64,000 bases of DNA from Bradyrhizobium sp. RP6. Lineage in GTDB: Bacteria > Pseudomonadota > Alphaproteobacteria > Rhizobiales > Xanthobacteraceae. Both the position numbers and the translations under genes were made by a program. The DNA is taken from contig NZ_RQIT01000004.1 of NCBI RefSeq assembly GCF_003837805.1, positions 310,001 to 374,000 on the forward strand. The letters run 5' to 3'. Every line of letters begins with the position of its first letter. Position 1 is the first letter of the stretch. The notes below the pieces were generated by a model. It saw only the letters and a list, made by a program, of their open reading frames with translations. It had not been told where the DNA came from and ran no database searches. Shown here piece by piece: positions 27,745 to 40,129 of the stretch.

Positions 27745-28623
27745 ATGATCACCCCGACTTCACTGCTCTATCCCGACGCCTTTCTCTCTCCGCTCGCGAT
27801 CGACGCGGCCGTGCAGCGCGCGCTCGACGAGGACCTCGGCCGCGCCGGCGACATCACCTCGCTTGCGACGATTCCGGAAGCGACGACGGCGCAAGCGGTC
27901 CTCGTCGCGCGTCAGTCCGGCGTGATCGCCGGATTGCCGCTGGCGCTCGCGACCTTGCAGAAACTGTCGCCCGACATCGAGCTGCGTGCACATGTCCGCG
28001 ACGCCGCGCGGGTTGCGCGCGGGCAGCATGTGCTGACGATCTCGGGCCCCGCGCGCGTCATTCTCACGGCCGAGCGAACCGCGCTCAACTTCGTCGGCCG
28101 CCTGTCGGGCGTCGCCACGCTCACGGCGGAGTATGTCGCGCGCACCGAAGGCACGAAGATGCGCATCTGCTGCACGCGAAAAACCACGCCCGGACTACGC
28201 GCACTGGAGAAATACGCGGTGCGCTGCGGCGGCGGCTTCAATCATCGCTTCGGGCTCGACGATGCCATCCTGATCAAGGACAATCACATCGCGGTGGCCG
28301 GCGGCATCCGTCCGGTGCTGGAGCGCGCCCGAGCCCACGCGGGCCACCTCGTCAAGATCGAGATCGAGGTCGACACGCTGGCGCAACTGCGCGAAGTGCT
28401 CGACAGCGGGATGGCCGACGCGGTGCTGCTCGATAATATGGACCTCGCGATGCTGCGCGAGGCCGTCAGGATCAACGGGGGCCGTCTCAAGCTGGAGGCG
28501 TCCGGCGGCGTCACGCTGGACTCGATCGCCGCGATCGCGGCGGCCGGTGTCGATTATGCGTCGGCGGGCGCATTGACGCATTCGGCGCCCAACTTCGACT
28601 GCGCACTGGATATCGAGGCGTAG
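27745..28623 (+). CDS. nadC: Nicotinate-nucleotide pyrophosphorylase (quinolinate phosphoribosyltransferase)
   Basis: 292 residues. It converts quinolinate and PRPP to nicotinate mononucleotide. Family features: [12 protein letters not shown] near the start, [55 protein letters not shown] and the final [31 protein letters not shown]. The start lies 10 bases after the nadB stop with AGGAGG before it, so nadB and nadC are tightly linked. Confidence 0.96.
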   Translation: MITPTSLLYPDAFLSPLAIDAAVQRALDEDLGRAGDITSLATIPEATTAQAVLVARQSGVIAGLPLALATLQKLSPDIELRAHVRDAARVARGQHVLTISGPARVILTAERTALNFVGRLSGVATLTAEYVARTEGTKMRICCTRKTTPGLRALEKYAVRCGGGFNHRFGLDDAILIKDNHIAVAGGIRPVLERARAHAGHLVKIEIEVDTLAQLREVLDSGMADAVLLDNMDLAMLREAVRINGGRLKLEASGGVTLDSIAAIAAAGVDYASAGALTHSAPNFDCALDIEA

Positions 28624-28652
28624 TTCAAGCACCTGAACTTCCACACCGACTT

Positions 28653-28730
28653 GGCCGGGCTTGTCCCGGCCATCCACGTCTGGCATGCGGAACGAAGAAC
28701 GTGGATGCCCGGAACAAGCCCGGGCATGAC
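28653..28730. repeat. Palindromic repeat (GGCCGGGCTTGTCCCGGCC type)
   Basis: GGCCGGGCTTGTCCCGGCCA followed by CATCCACGT is mirrored by ACGTGGATGCCCGGAACAAG then CCCGGGC. It can form a stem of nearly 30 bases. It sits between the converging nadC and sleB-like genes and might act as a bidirectional transcription barrier. Confidence 0.8.
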
Positions 28731-28745
28731 GACCATCTCCAGATT

Positions 28746-30194
28746 CTAACGCCGCTCGCCCATCTCGGCGGAGCTCTTGGCTTCCTGCGCGAGTTCAGCG
28801 GACAGCGCGGCGGTCTGGGCCGGGGTGCCCCAGCTCGGCTCCTCGCTGCCGTCGCCCCAGTTGCGCGGCCGATAGAAGGTGTGCACGCCGGTCTTGTACA
28901 GCTTCTTCATCTCGGCGACCCAGGACGGGCGGACCCAATAGGCGTGGTAGTGCGTGGACTTGCCGACCTCGGGCAGCCAGATCTGGCCGTCGAGCATCGC
29001 CCTGGAGATCTTCCTGGCCCGCTCCCACATTTCGGGCTCGCGGATCACGTCCGGATTGTTGTCGCAGGCGAAGGTGAACTGGCAGGCGAAGTGGCGGTAC
29101 TTGTTCTGGTAGACCACGCCGCACACGGTTTCGGGATATTTGCCGGAGAACACGCGGTTCATCACCACCTGCGCCACGGCGATCTGGCCGCGCACGGCCT
29201 CGCCGCGGGATTCGAAATAGACGGCTTCGGCGAGGCACTTCTCCGATTTCGCGCGCGACTTGTCGTCGAGCGCGAGCCGCTCCGCCGGCGATCTGGCACG
29301 CTGGCTGTCGGCGTTGACCTCGCCCTTCGGCGCAACGCTCTCGCCGCCTTCGACGTCCTTGTCAACCTCCGCCGATGAAGGCGACAGCGAAGCCGTCACC
29401 TTCATGTCGGGATCGGGCACCACGATCAGCGGCTCGGCGCCCGGCTGCCAGCTCTCGATGGTCTCGAGATTGCCGCCCAGCGAGGAGCTGCCGAAGAACA
29501 GGCTTGAGGTCTTGACGGCGAAGGGATCGCGCACCGGTGCGGGCGCAGCAAGGTCCCGCTTCAAGGCCTCCAGCGGTGCGGTTGCGAGCGCGCGCGCAGC
29601 ATCGCTGGCCTGCGGCGGATTGGAATATTGCGGCAGCGGCGGCGCGCGCAGCGCTTCCTGGAGCTCGGGATCGAGCACGGCTGCGGATTCCGGCGACATC
29701 GCCGGCGGCAATGCGGCGGTCTTGGAGCCGAACACCGAGCGGTTCGACGTCGCGGGATCTTCCTGTGCCGGTTCTGCAGCCGGCGCGACCGTCTCGGGAG
29801 CCTGTGGCGGCGCGACGATTGCGAGGCGATCGCCCTTCAGCGAGCGATCGACCTTGGGAAAGTCGGAAGCCTGGTAGCGCAGCGGCGCCTGAAGCGCAGG
29901 ATTGCGGCTGATCGCGCCGATGACGTCGCGGCCGTCGAGGCTCGCGAGCCGAACCATCGCGCTCTGCGGAGCGGAGGTGCCGATTGGCCGTGAAAAGCTG
30001 TAGGTGGCGAGCTGGATCGAGGACGCCGCGGAAAACACCTGCTTCTGCCAACGCTCGGCGACGCCGGGTTGGCGCGCCAGCAGCGAGGCAATATCCTGAT
30101 AGCCGGTCTCTCTCGGCATCAATGCGAAGATGCAGAGACCGATGCCGAAGGACGCGAACCGCGCGCCCTTCGGATGGTTACGCAACACTGACAT
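28746..30194 (-). CDS. Cell wall hydrolase, SleB family
   Basis: 482 residues from the ATG at 30194. A single N-terminal membrane helix (ASFGIGLCIFALM) leads to a long low-complexity Pro/Ala-rich linker (about residues 80-330). The C-terminal 140 residues form a Hydrolase_2/SleB domain: CLAEAVYFESRGEAVRGQIA, then VVMNRVFSGKYPETVCGVVY, then ACQFTFACD and YHAYWVRPSW. The catalytic Glu lies in YFESRGE. It is probably anchored in the inner membrane and cleaves peptidoglycan in the periplasm. In-frame ATGs further upstream (up to 30323) exist, so the start is uncertain. Confidence 0.85.
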   Translation of the reverse strand: MSVLRNHPKGARFASFGIGLCIFALMPRETGYQDIASLLARQPGVAERWQKQVFSAASSIQLATYSFSRPIGTSAPQSAMVRLASLDGRDVIGAISRNPALQAPLRYQASDFPKVDRSLKGDRLAIVAPPQAPETVAPAAEPAQEDPATSNRSVFGSKTAALPPAMSPESAAVLDPELQEALRAPPLPQYSNPPQASDAARALATAPLEALKRDLAAPAPVRDPFAVKTSSLFFGSSSLGGNLETIESWQPGAEPLIVVPDPDMKVTASLSPSSAEVDKDVEGGESVAPKGEVNADSQRARSPAERLALDDKSRAKSEKCLAEAVYFESRGEAVRGQIAVAQVVMNRVFSGKYPETVCGVVYQNKYRHFACQFTFACDNNPDVIREPEMWERARKISRAMLDGQIWLPEVGKSTHYHAYWVRPSWVAEMKKLYKTGVHTFYRPRNWGDGSEEPSWGTPAQTAALSAELAQEAKSSAEMGERR

Positions 30195-30539
30195 CGATAC
30201 GCTCACGCTACGCTTACGCTCGTCCGATCGAACTCGGTACATCCGTGCAATTCGATCTTTATCGTAAGTATCCAATTTAGGTTGCCGGGGCGTTAATCCG
30301 CGTTGCGCATGCGGCACACTCAAGCGAATGCAGGTGTTTTCACGGAGCGACGTCGCGCATTGGTAAATGCGGCCTGACGTGAAGCGGTAAACATCGCGTC
30401 AACGCGCATGGTGAAGGAACTCTTGCGCATGCGTATCATTACGGGACGCGTGACGGGTTCCTGTTGTAGCGACTGCTGTCCTGCCCCGGTCAAGCCGGGC
30501 TATGACAGGGAGGGGATGGCACGCGCGTAGCCACAAACT

Positions 30540-30626
30540 CGTCATCGCGAGGAGCACTTGCGACGAAGCAATCTAGAATCCCTCCGCGGAAGGATTCTGG
30601 ATTACTACGCCGCGCTCGCAATGACG
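30540..30626. repeat. Palindromic repeat family A
   Basis: CGTCATCGCGAG at the left and CTCGCAATGACG at the right, with GAAGCAATCTAGAATCC paired to GGATTCTGGATTACT inside. It is the same family as 8876-8960 and 45255-45370. Confidence 0.85.
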
Positions 30627-30654
30627 TTGTTGAAAGAGCGTGACGTCAAATGAA

Positions 30655-30680
30655 AGAGGCGGGGTCCTGGCCCCGCCTCT
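30655..30680 (-). terminator. Rho-independent-like terminator of ppdK
   Basis: A perfect 10-base stem AGAGGCGGGG/CCCCGCCTCT with a six-base loop. On the minus strand it is followed by TTTCATTT. It lies 25 bases after the ppdK stop, as expected. Confidence 0.75.
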
Positions 30681-30704
30681 CTCATTCCAGCATCCTAGTT
30701 CTGC

Positions 30705-33632
<2,928 letters not shown>

Positions 33633-33728
33633 AGCTTGCACACAACCTGCGAGAGGAATGGGAAATCGCGGGCCTTACACCATTTTGGGCGGGCCCGCGC
33701 AAGTCGGACGGTTCCTAAAAGTGAACGC

Positions 33729-33884
33729 CTAGAAGCGGAGCCACTTCAGGAGCCCGAGCCCGATCGCGCCGTTGACGATGAGGAAGATCGCGACGATGAG
33801 GTTGAGAAGCCGCGGCATGATCAGGATGAGCACGCCCGCAATCAACGACAGGATCGGCGAAATGTGGGCGACGGTGATGTGCAT
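33729..33884 (-). CDS. Small DUF3096 membrane protein
   Basis: 51 residues, too short for common ORF cut-offs. MHITVAHISPILSLIAGVLI, then LIMPRLLNLIVAIFLIVNG and a basic end (LKWLRF). It has two hydrophobic helices separated by MPR, the DUF3096 layout. It is an inner-membrane protein of unknown role. A good ribosome site (GTGGAG at about ten bases) supports the start at 33884. Confidence 0.8.
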   Translation of the reverse strand: MHITVAHISPILSLIAGVLILIMPRLLNLIVAIFLIVNGAIGLGLLKWLRF

Positions 33885-34110
33885 GAACTATCTTTCTGTG
33901 GAGGTGAGGCGAATCGCGCGCGGATCATAGCCGGCCCGGTTCCGGGAGTAGAGATGCGCAAGACGCGCTTCGAGTTCCCCGCTTCGCGAAAACCGCCCGA
34001 AATTGCCGCGAATGCGGCAGGCCTTTTCCCGGAACATTGCCATGAGGCACGCATTGGCAACCGGTCGCGCCAGTCGCGCGCCCGCAAAAGAAACGTCGAA
34101 GGAGTTGTCC

Positions 34111-34464
34111 ATGCGGAACAGGATTCTTGCTCTTGCAGCGGTCGCAGCCGCGGTCGGCTCGCCTCTGGCGGCGCAGGCGCAAAGCGGTGTCACCGTGGGA
34201 CGCGCGCCGGCCGTGGTCGACAGCGCCCCGACCATTGCGGTCGACCAGCGGCCAGCCTTCCGCGAATATGTCGTCGAACAACGTGTGCCGCCCTTCCGGA
34301 TTCCGGATCGTGTCGTGGTCGGCGCCACCTTACCCGAAAGCGGGGTCACTTATTATGACGTGCCGCAACGCTTCGGGGCCACCACCTATCGCTACACCGT
34401 CGTGAACGGCGAGACCGTGCTGGTCGAGCCGCGCTCGCGCCGCATCGTCGAGGTGCTGGACTAA
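34111..34464 (+). CDS. DUF1236 exported protein
   Basis: 117 residues with a signal peptide (RNRILALAAVAAAVGSPLAA, cleavage near AQAQ). The C-terminal DUF1236 part is YYDVPQRFGATTYRYTVVNG, then ETVLVEPRSRRIVEVLD. Members are small periplasmic proteins frequent in Bradyrhizobium, with no assigned function. The start ATG at 34111 is preceded by AAGGAG; longer in-frame openings upstream add a non-signal stretch. A hairpin terminator follows at 34605-34625. Confidence 0.85.
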   Translation: MRNRILALAAVAAAVGSPLAAQAQSGVTVGRAPAVVDSAPTIAVDQRPAFREYVVEQRVPPFRIPDRVVVGATLPESGVTYYDVPQRFGATTYRYTVVNGETVLVEPRSRRIVEVLD

Positions 34465-34476
34465 ATTCGCGTTTGG

Positions 34477-34522
34477 ACGCGTTTTCCCACGCGAAGCGAC
34501 ACCCACTTCGCTGGGGAACGCT
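34477..34522. repeat. Dispersed hairpin repeat (ACGCGTTTTC...GAAAACGC family)
   Basis: GACGCGTTTTCCCACGCGAA followed by CACCCACTTCGCTGGGGAAC forms a two-tier hairpin (GCGAAG/CTTCGC inside, GTTTTCCCA/TGGGGAAC outside). I recognise it as a variant of an intergenic element widespread in Rhizobiales genomes. It starts 13 bases after the DUF1236 stop. Confidence 0.65.
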
Positions 34523-34604
34523 GCCGTTCCATTCGATGTCCGGCGCGTCACATCAGGCTGGCGCGAGCAGTACTAAATCGGACATCGGCCCTGCCCGGTC
34601 CTCC

Positions 34605-34625
34605 CCCCGCCGGGCGGGGCTTTTT
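34605..34625 (+). terminator. Rho-independent terminator
   Basis: CCCCGC-CGG-GCGGGG followed by CTTTTT. It lies 140 bases after the DUF1236 stop and would end that transcript together with the structured 3' region at 34477-34600. Confidence 0.7.
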
Positions 34626-34632
34626 GCGTCCT

Positions 34633-34731
34633 GTCATTCCGGGGCCAACGAAAGCGCGAATCCAACGAAAGCGCGAACCCGGAATCTTGAGATGCCGGGT
34701 TCGGTGCTCCGCACCGCCCCGGAACGACAAA
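34633..34731. repeat. TCATTCCGGGGC-type intergenic repeat with a short tandem duplication
   Basis: The ends GTCATTCCGGGGC and GCCCCGGAACGAC are inverted. Inside, a 17-base unit (CCAACGAAAGCGCGAAT) occurs twice in tandem with a small change. It lies between DUF1236 and the end of glyS. Confidence 0.65.
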
Positions 34732-34755
34732 GGTTGTTTGCCGCGCGAACGCTGC

Positions 34756-36855
34756 TCAATCCTGGATCTTCGAGAAATCCGCCACCGCGCGCGTCGCGCT
34801 GCGGATCTCGTTCAGAAGCTTGAGGCGGTTCTCGCGCACCTTCGTATCGTCGTCGTTGACGCGCACCTTGTCGAAAAAGGCATCGACCGGCGGACGCAGC
34901 TTCGCCATCGCGCTCATCGCTGCAGCGAAATCCTCCTTGGCGACGGCCACGCTGGCTTCCGTCTTCACCTCGCCGATTGCCTTCGCCAGCGCCTTCTCCT
35001 CGTGGAGGCTGTAAAGCGCCGCATCCGGCGTGCCGTCGAAGCTGCGCTTGTCCTTTTTCTCCTCGATCGAGAGGATGTTGCTGGCACGCTTGGTGCCGGC
35101 CAGCAGGTTCTTGCCGTCATCGGTATCGAGGAATTTACCGAGCGCCTCGACGCGGCGGACGATCATGAGGAGGTCGTCCTGGCCGCCGAGCGCGAACACG
35201 GCGTCGACGAGATCGTGCCGCGCACCCTGCTCGCGGAGCTGGACCTTGAGGCGGTCGGCGAAGAAGGTGAGCAGGTCGCTCGGAAGCTTCTGCGCATCGG
35301 CAGGCTTCACCCACAAGCCAGCGAGCGCGGACGCCGCCACCTTCATCAACGACAGACGAAGTGCATTCTCGGCAATCAGCCTGATTACGCCCAATGCTGC
35401 TCTCCGCAACGCATAGGGGTCCTTGCTGCCCGTCGGCTTCTCGTCGATCGCCCAGAAGCCGACCAGGGTATCGATCTTGTCCGCTAGCGCCACCGCGACG
35501 CTCACCGGATCGGTCGGCACGCGATCGGCGGGGCCCTGCGGCTTGTAGTGCTCCTCGCAGGCGGCGGCGACGGAGGGGTCCTCACCCTGGGCCAGGGCAT
35601 AGTATTTGCCCATCAGCCCCTGCACCTCCGGGAATTCGCCGACGACTTCGGTCAGCAGATCCGCCTTCGCCAAATGCGCGGCGCGCGTGGCCCTGGCGAC
35701 ATCGGCGCCGACCAGCGGCGCGATCTCGGCGGCAAGGCGTTCGATGCGCTTGATGCGCGCGGCTTGCGTGCCGAGCTTCTCGTGGAACACGATCTGCTCA
35801 AACTTCGGCAGCCGATCCTCGAGCTTCGTCTTGAGATCGGTCTCATAGAAGAACTTCGCGTCGCTCAGCCGCGCGCGAATGACGCGCTCGTTGCCGGCGA
35901 TGATGGTCTTGCCGCCATCGGTCGCCTCGATGTTGGCGACCAGAATGAACTTGTTGGCGAGCTTGCCCGTCTTGGCGTCGCTCACGACAAAGCACTTCTG
36001 GTTGTTGCGTATGGTGGCGCGGATCACCTCCGCCGGCGTCGCAAGGAACTCCGGCTCGAACGAGCCCATCAGCACGACCGGCCATTCGACGAGGCCGGCG
36101 ACCTCGTCGAGCAGATTCTGGTCCTCGACGAGTTCGAAGCCCTGCGCGAAGGCCAACTGCTTGGCGTCGGTGAGGATCGCGTCCTTGCGGCGCTCGGGGT
36201 CGAGCACGACCTTGGCGTCGAGCAGTTTTGCTTCGTAGTCCTCGAAGCGGCGCACGGAAATCGCCGCGGGCGCAAGGAAGCGATGGCCGTAAGTGGTCTG
36301 GCCGCTCTCGATGCCGTCGACCTCGAATTTCACGACATCGGGCTCTTCGGTCTCGAGGCCGAAGGTCGCGGTGATCGCATGCAGCGGACGCACCCAGTTC
36401 AGCGAGCCGGGCTTGCCGGAGCGCGCGCCCCAGCGCATCGATTTCGGCCACGGGAAGGTGCGGACGATGACGGGCAGGATTTCCGCGAGGACGTCTATCG
36501 CGTCGCGGCCGGGCTTTTCGATCAAGCCGATGTAGAAATCACCCTTGGGGTCGCGCTGGATTTTTGCTTCGTCCAGCGACTTCAATCCCGTCGCTTTCAG
36601 GAAGCCCTGGACGGCCGCGTCGGGCGCGCCGACCTTGGGTCCGCGGCGCTCGGTCTTGAGATCGGGCTGGCGCGCAGGAATCCCGTGCACGGTGAGCGCA
36701 AGGCGGCGCGGCGTCGCGAAGGCTTTTGCGCCCTCATAGACGAGACCTTCGGCAACCAGCTTGTCGGTGACCATGCGGCGCAGATCGTCGGCCGCCTTCC
36801 CTTGCATGCGCGCGGGGATTTCTTCCGAGAACAGTTCAAGCAAAAGATCGGGCAT
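34756..36855 (-). CDS. glyS: Glycyl-tRNA synthetase beta subunit
   Basis: 699 residues. It begins [18 protein letters not shown], the standard start of GlyS, and contains [20 protein letters not shown] and the [11 protein letters not shown]-like core ([19 protein letters not shown]) and the C-terminal anticodon-binding helices. With GlyQ it forms the alpha2-beta2 enzyme that charges tRNA-Gly. Its start overlaps the glyQ stop by one base (TGATG), so translation is coupled. Confidence 0.97.
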   Translation of the reverse strand: MPDLLLELFSEEIPARMQGKAADDLRRMVTDKLVAEGLVYEGAKAFATPRRLALTVHGIPARQPDLKTERRGPKVGAPDAAVQGFLKATGLKSLDEAKIQRDPKGDFYIGLIEKPGRDAIDVLAEILPVIVRTFPWPKSMRWGARSGKPGSLNWVRPLHAITATFGLETEEPDVVKFEVDGIESGQTTYGHRFLAPAAISVRRFEDYEAKLLDAKVVLDPERRKDAILTDAKQLAFAQGFELVEDQNLLDEVAGLVEWPVVLMGSFEPEFLATPAEVIRATIRNNQKCFVVSDAKTGKLANKFILVANIEATDGGKTIIAGNERVIRARLSDAKFFYETDLKTKLEDRLPKFEQIVFHEKLGTQAARIKRIERLAAEIAPLVGADVARATRAAHLAKADLLTEVVGEFPEVQGLMGKYYALAQGEDPSVAAACEEHYKPQGPADRVPTDPVSVAVALADKIDTLVGFWAIDEKPTGSKDPYALRRAALGVIRLIAENALRLSLMKVAASALAGLWVKPADAQKLPSDLLTFFADRLKVQLREQGARHDLVDAVFALGGQDDLLMIVRRVEALGKFLDTDDGKNLLAGTKRASNILSIEEKKDKRSFDGTPDAALYSLHEEKALAKAIGEVKTEASVAVAKEDFAAAMSAMAKLRPPVDAFFDKVRVNDDDTKVRENRLKLLNEIRSATRAVADFSKIQD

Positions 36856-37793
36856 CAGGCCGCTCCGCCCGCTTCAGTATGGATCCAGGCCTCGCCGCAA
36901 GCCTTGGCCAGCTCGCGCACGCGAAGAATGTAGCTCTGCCGCTCGGTCACGGAGATCACGCCGCGCGCGTCGAGCAGATTGAAGACATGGCTCGCCTTGA
37001 TGCACTGGTCGTAGGCCGGCAGCGCCATCAGATGCTGTTTCCGATTGCCGCCTTCGCGCCAGCCGGCGTCGAGATATTTCCGGCAGGCCGCTTCCGCCAT
37101 CTTGAACTGCTCGAACAGCATCGCCGTGTCGGCATGTTCGAAATTGTGCCGCGAATATTCCTGCTCGGCCTGCAGGAACACGTCGCCATAGGTGACCTTG
37201 GCGTCCCCCTCGCGGCCGTTGAAGTTGAGGTCGTAGACGCGGTCGACGCCCTGCACATACATCGCGAGGCGCTCGAGGCCATAGGTGAGCTCACCCGCGA
37301 CCGGCGCGCATTCGAAGCCCGCGACCTGCTGGAAATAGGTGAACTGAGAGACCTCCATGCCGTCGCACCAGCATTCCCACCCCAAACCCCAGGCACCGAG
37401 CGTCGGGCTCTCCCAATCGTCTTCGACGAAGCGGATGTCGTGCACGGCGGAATCGATGCCGATCGCAGCGAGCGACTTCAGGTACAGCTCCTGAAGGTTC
37501 GGCGGCGACGGCTTCATGATCACCTGGAACTGGTAATAGTGCTGCAGCCGATTCGGGTTCTCGCCGTAACGGCCGTCCTTGGGCCGGCGCGAGGGCTGCA
37601 CATAGGCCGCGTTCCAGGGCTTTGGCCCGAGCGCGCGCAGGGTGGTCGCCGGATGGAAGGTGCCCGCGCCCATCTCCATGTCGTAGGGCTGCAGGATCAC
37701 GCAGCCCTGCTCGGCCCAGAACCGCTGGAGCGCGAGGATGAAGCCCTGGAACGAGCGTTCCGGGCGCATATGGGCGGGCAATGAGGCGTCCAT
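36855..37793 (-). CDS. glyQ: Glycyl-tRNA synthetase alpha subunit
   Basis: 312 residues. Class II catalytic core: [20 protein letters not shown], then [20 protein letters not shown], then [20 protein letters not shown], and the C-terminal half with [20 protein letters not shown]. It activates glycine with ATP. It is first in the operon, with glyS following in overlap. An alternative start eight codons in (residue Met9) also fits family length. Confidence 0.97.
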   Translation of the reverse strand: MDASLPAHMRPERSFQGFILALQRFWAEQGCVILQPYDMEMGAGTFHPATTLRALGPKPWNAAYVQPSRRPKDGRYGENPNRLQHYYQFQVIMKPSPPNLQELYLKSLAAIGIDSAVHDIRFVEDDWESPTLGAWGLGWECWCDGMEVSQFTYFQQVAGFECAPVAGELTYGLERLAMYVQGVDRVYDLNFNGREGDAKVTYGDVFLQAEQEYSRHNFEHADTAMLFEQFKMAEAACRKYLDAGWREGGNRKQHLMALPAYDQCIKASHVFNLLDARGVISVTERQSYILRVRELAKACGEAWIHTEAGGAA

Positions 37794-37882
37794 CGTCAGA
37801 TCGGGCTCTCGCGGGGGGTTTTGAATCGCGCGGGACCGTATCGACGGCGGGGATGGGAATCAAGGCGAAGGGGCCGGAAATG

Positions 37883-37926
37883 GCCGTCATTCCGGGGCGC
37901 CCTAAGGGCGAACCCGGAATGACGGC
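37883..37926. repeat. Palindrome GCCGTCATTCCGGG...CCCGGAATGACGGC
   Basis: Perfect 14-base inverted ends with an inner GCGCCC/GGGCG pair around TAA. It lies between the 63-residue gene and glyQ and could act as a terminator or mRNA-end stabiliser. Confidence 0.8.
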
Positions 37927-37945
37927 ATGAATGAAAAGGTGCGGC

Positions 37946-38137
37946 CTAACCCGGCCGGTAAGCTCCGGTCACGGGGTCACGCTTCAGCGTCTGGATATCC
38001 CCCATATGGGCGGCTTCAGCGACGCGCGACAGACGCATCTCCTCCAGCTCCTGGTTGATCCGGACAGCGGTCTTGTAGGCCCAGCGGACCACGGCAAGCC
38101 CGCCCAGCACGCCCGCGAAAGCGACGAACGGCGGCAT
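37946..38137 (-). CDS. Small membrane-associated protein of unknown function
   Basis: 63 residues: PPFVAFAGVLGGLAVVRWAY forms one N-terminal membrane helix, then a charged helix (RINQELEEMRLSRVAEAAHM) and the end TLKRDPVTGAYRPG. The last motif (LxRDPxTGxYRP) is seen in small proteins of Nitrobacteraceae that I know only as hypothetical. It lies between glyQ and the SppA-like gene, all on the minus strand. Confidence 0.7.
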   Translation of the reverse strand: MPPFVAFAGVLGGLAVVRWAYKTAVRINQELEEMRLSRVAEAAHMGDIQTLKRDPVTGAYRPG

Positions 38138-38241
38138 CGGTCGATCCTTGTCTAGTGCTCAGCCCCCACGCGCATTGTTGCGCAGATGGGCCTGCGCCGC
38201 AATCTGCGGGTCGAGGGCCAAATGGCGCGGCAGGGCCCGGC

Positions 38242-39150
38242 CTAAAACCCGAATTTCGCCCAGATCGCCCGCGTCTCGACCGCCGAGATCAGCTCGTCCG
38301 GCAAGCCGACCATCGATTCCAGGGCCAAAAGCTGCCCCGCGCCGGGCGATTTCCGCCCCAAAAGGCCGGAGAGCAGTCCTGTCGGCTGTGCGATCACGGG
38401 GGTGAGAACCTTCTCGCCAAAGCGAGCACGAAGAGTTGAGCGAAGATCACCGATGTGGTCGGCAAGCCCCAGCGCGATGGCGCTCTCACCGGCCCAGTAT
38501 TCCCCCGTGAACAGGGTGTCGTCCGCTCCCTTCAGCCGCGCGCCGCGGCTTTCCTTGACCAGCGAGATGAAGATCTGGTGGATCTCGCGCTGGATCGCCT
38601 TCAGCTTGGCGACGTCGTCAGGGTCTTCCGGGAGGAACGGGTCGAGCATCGCCTTGTGTTCGCCCGCCGTGTAGAGGCGCCGTTCGATGCCGAGCCGCCT
38701 GATCGCCTCCTGAAAGCCGAAACTGCCGCCGACCACGCCGATCGAGCCGAGGATCGAAGAGGGATCGCAGATGATCTCGTCGCCGGCGCAGGCGATCATG
38801 TAGCCACCGGACGCCGCGACATCCTCGACGAACACCAGCACCGGCAGCTTCTTCTCCGCCGCGAGCTGCTTGATGCGCAAGTAGATCTGACGCGACTGCA
38901 CCGGCGAGCCGCCGGGAGAATTGATCACCAGCGCCACCGCCTTGGCGTGCCGATACGAGAACGCGCGCTCGAGCACCCGCGCGACGCCAGCAAGCGTCAA
39001 GCCGGGGCGCAGCGGCGTCACCGCACCGATCACCCCTGACAGCCGCACCACCGGCACCACCGAGGTGCCCGGCCGAAAGCGCGCCGGCAGATATTGCATG
39101 AGCTTGTCGGCCAGGCCGGAACTCTCACGATCGTTCAATTGTTCGGCCAT
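38242..39150 (-). CDS. S49 family serine peptidase (SppA-like)
   Basis: 302 residues. The S49 core is present: VALVINSPGGSPVQSRQIYL, the nucleophile Ser114 in VAASGGYMIACAGDEI, and a Lys in TAGEHKAMLDPF that supplies the general base. The short form lacks the extra N-terminal domain of E. coli SppA. There is no clear signal peptide or TM, so it may be peripheral or cytosolic. The family degrades signal-peptide remnants or membrane-associated peptides. Confidence 0.88.
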   Translation of the reverse strand: MAEQLNDRESSGLADKLMQYLPARFRPGTSVVPVVRLSGVIGAVTPLRPGLTLAGVARVLERAFSYRHAKAVALVINSPGGSPVQSRQIYLRIKQLAAEKKLPVLVFVEDVAASGGYMIACAGDEIICDPSSILGSIGVVGGSFGFQEAIRRLGIERRLYTAGEHKAMLDPFLPEDPDDVAKLKAIQREIHQIFISLVKESRGARLKGADDTLFTGEYWAGESAIALGLADHIGDLRSTLRARFGEKVLTPVIAQPTGLLSGLLGRKSPGAGQLLALESMVGLPDELISAVETRAIWAKFGF

Positions 39151-39204
39151 GCCGTTACCTCTGATTAACCATTTCTTATCACGCGACTGTCATTGGAAGT
39201 GCCC

Positions 39205-39230
39205 GGAACGTGCTTTGCAGTTTTCCCGTT
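39205..39230 (+). promoter_or_regulatory. EcfG (general stress response sigma) promoter
   Basis: GGAAC (39205-39209), a 17-base spacer and CGTT (39227-39230). This is the consensus of the alphaproteobacterial stress sigma factor EcfG (GGAAC-N16/17-CGTT). It is placed 31 bases before the start codon at 39262, with a plausible transcription start near 39237. Confidence 0.7.
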
Positions 39231-39261
39231 GGGAGGCTGCAATGAGGCAGCGGAGAACACC

Positions 39262-39360
39262 ATGAAAATCTATCTGCTGATGCTGCTGATCGGCGCGCTG
39301 TTCACGGCGATCCGCCTCACCTCGCCGCAAGAGCAGCAGTCCGAATCGCTTCCCCGGTAA
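39262..39360 (+). CDS. 32-residue membrane peptide, probable stress-response member
   Basis: MKIYLLMLLIGALFTAIRLT then SPQEQQSESLPR. One membrane helix (about residues 3-19) and a polar tail. GCGGAG lies seven bases before the ATG, and a consensus EcfG promoter lies upstream. It is too short for most annotation. The function is unknown; the promoter suggests expression in the general stress response. Confidence 0.7.
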   Translation: MKIYLLMLLIGALFTAIRLTSPQEQQSESLPR

Positions 39361-39364
39361 GCCC

Positions 39365-40129
39365 TCACGGTTCCACCAGCGGCAAGGCCGCTCTCCCTTC
39401 CAGAATCTGCGTCACTGCGCTTTCGGACATGCGTGACTCGTTGTTGAGCATGAGGCCCGGCAGCAATCGCGTCGGGGCCCGACCGCCTTTCACCGCACGC
39501 ACCAGCACGCGGATCGCGGGCCGCCCCGCCTCGCCATGAACCGGCAGGATCGAGACGCTGCCGAACCCGCGTGACAGCGCTGCCAGGACCTCGGCGATTC
39601 CATCCGCACGCCAGATCAAGGTCAGCACGCCATTGGATCGGAGGATACGTCGCGCTGCATGCACCCACGCATGCAGGGTCTCCTCCGTCGCCACATGCGC
39701 GGTGTGCCGCGCCCGATCCGGCGAGCCGCGATGCCGCGCCGGATCGTTGAAGGGCGGATTCATCAACACCACGTCCGCGCTGTCGGGCGACAGCCCGTTT
39801 GACGCAAAGGCCTGCGGCTCGGCCGTAACGTCGAGCACGATCGTCTCGGCGGCAATCGCATTCGCCGCCGCGTTGCGCCGCGCGAGCTCGGCCAGCTCCG
39901 GATCGATCTCGACCAGGCTGAGCCTGATGCCCGCGACGCGGCGCGCCAGCGCCAGTCCGGCCGCGCCGATACCGGCGCCGAAATCGACCACGCGGTCCCC
40001 CGCCTTCGCGTCGATCGCCGCCGCAAGCAGGATGGCGTCATGCCCGGCGCGATGGCCGGATCGTTTCTGCATCAAGCGCAATTGCCCGCCGAGAAAGGCG
40101 TCCTCGGTAATATCTGCGGCCTCAATCAT
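39365..40129 (-). CDS. tRNA1(Val) (adenine-N6)-methyltransferase-like protein (TrmN6 type)
   Basis: 254 residues. SAM-binding motif I is VVDFGAGIGAAGLALARR, and the N6-adenine methyltransferase motif is NPPFND, at the position expected for TrmN6/YfiC. The start is ATG at 40129; it overlaps the end of the DUF2007 gene by eight bases, so the two are coupled. The product is expected in the cytosol, acting on adenine in RNA. Confidence 0.85.
   Translation of the reverse strand: MIEAADITEDAFLGGQLRLMQKRSGHRAGHDAILLAAAIDAKAGDRVVDFGAGIGAAGLALARRVAGIRLSLVEIDPELAELARRNAAANAIAAETIVLDVTAEPQAFASNGLSPDSADVVLMNPPFNDPARHRGSPDRARHTAHVATEETLHAWVHAARRILRSNGVLTLIWRADGIAEVLAALSRGFGSVSILPVHGEAGRPAIRVLVRAVKGGRAPTRLLPGLMLNNESRMSESAVTQILEGRAALPLVEP

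Larger units (their letters stand above)
30195..30704. other. Intergenic region between the SleB gene and ppdK
   Basis: 510 bases without a supported gene. The first 130 bases are the promoter side or optional N-terminus of the SleB gene. A repeat of family A lies at 30540-30626, and a strong hairpin terminator for ppdK at 30655-30680. The stretch 30324-30539 shows only a small palindromic fragment (CCCCGGTCAAGCCGGGC). Confidence 0.6.
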
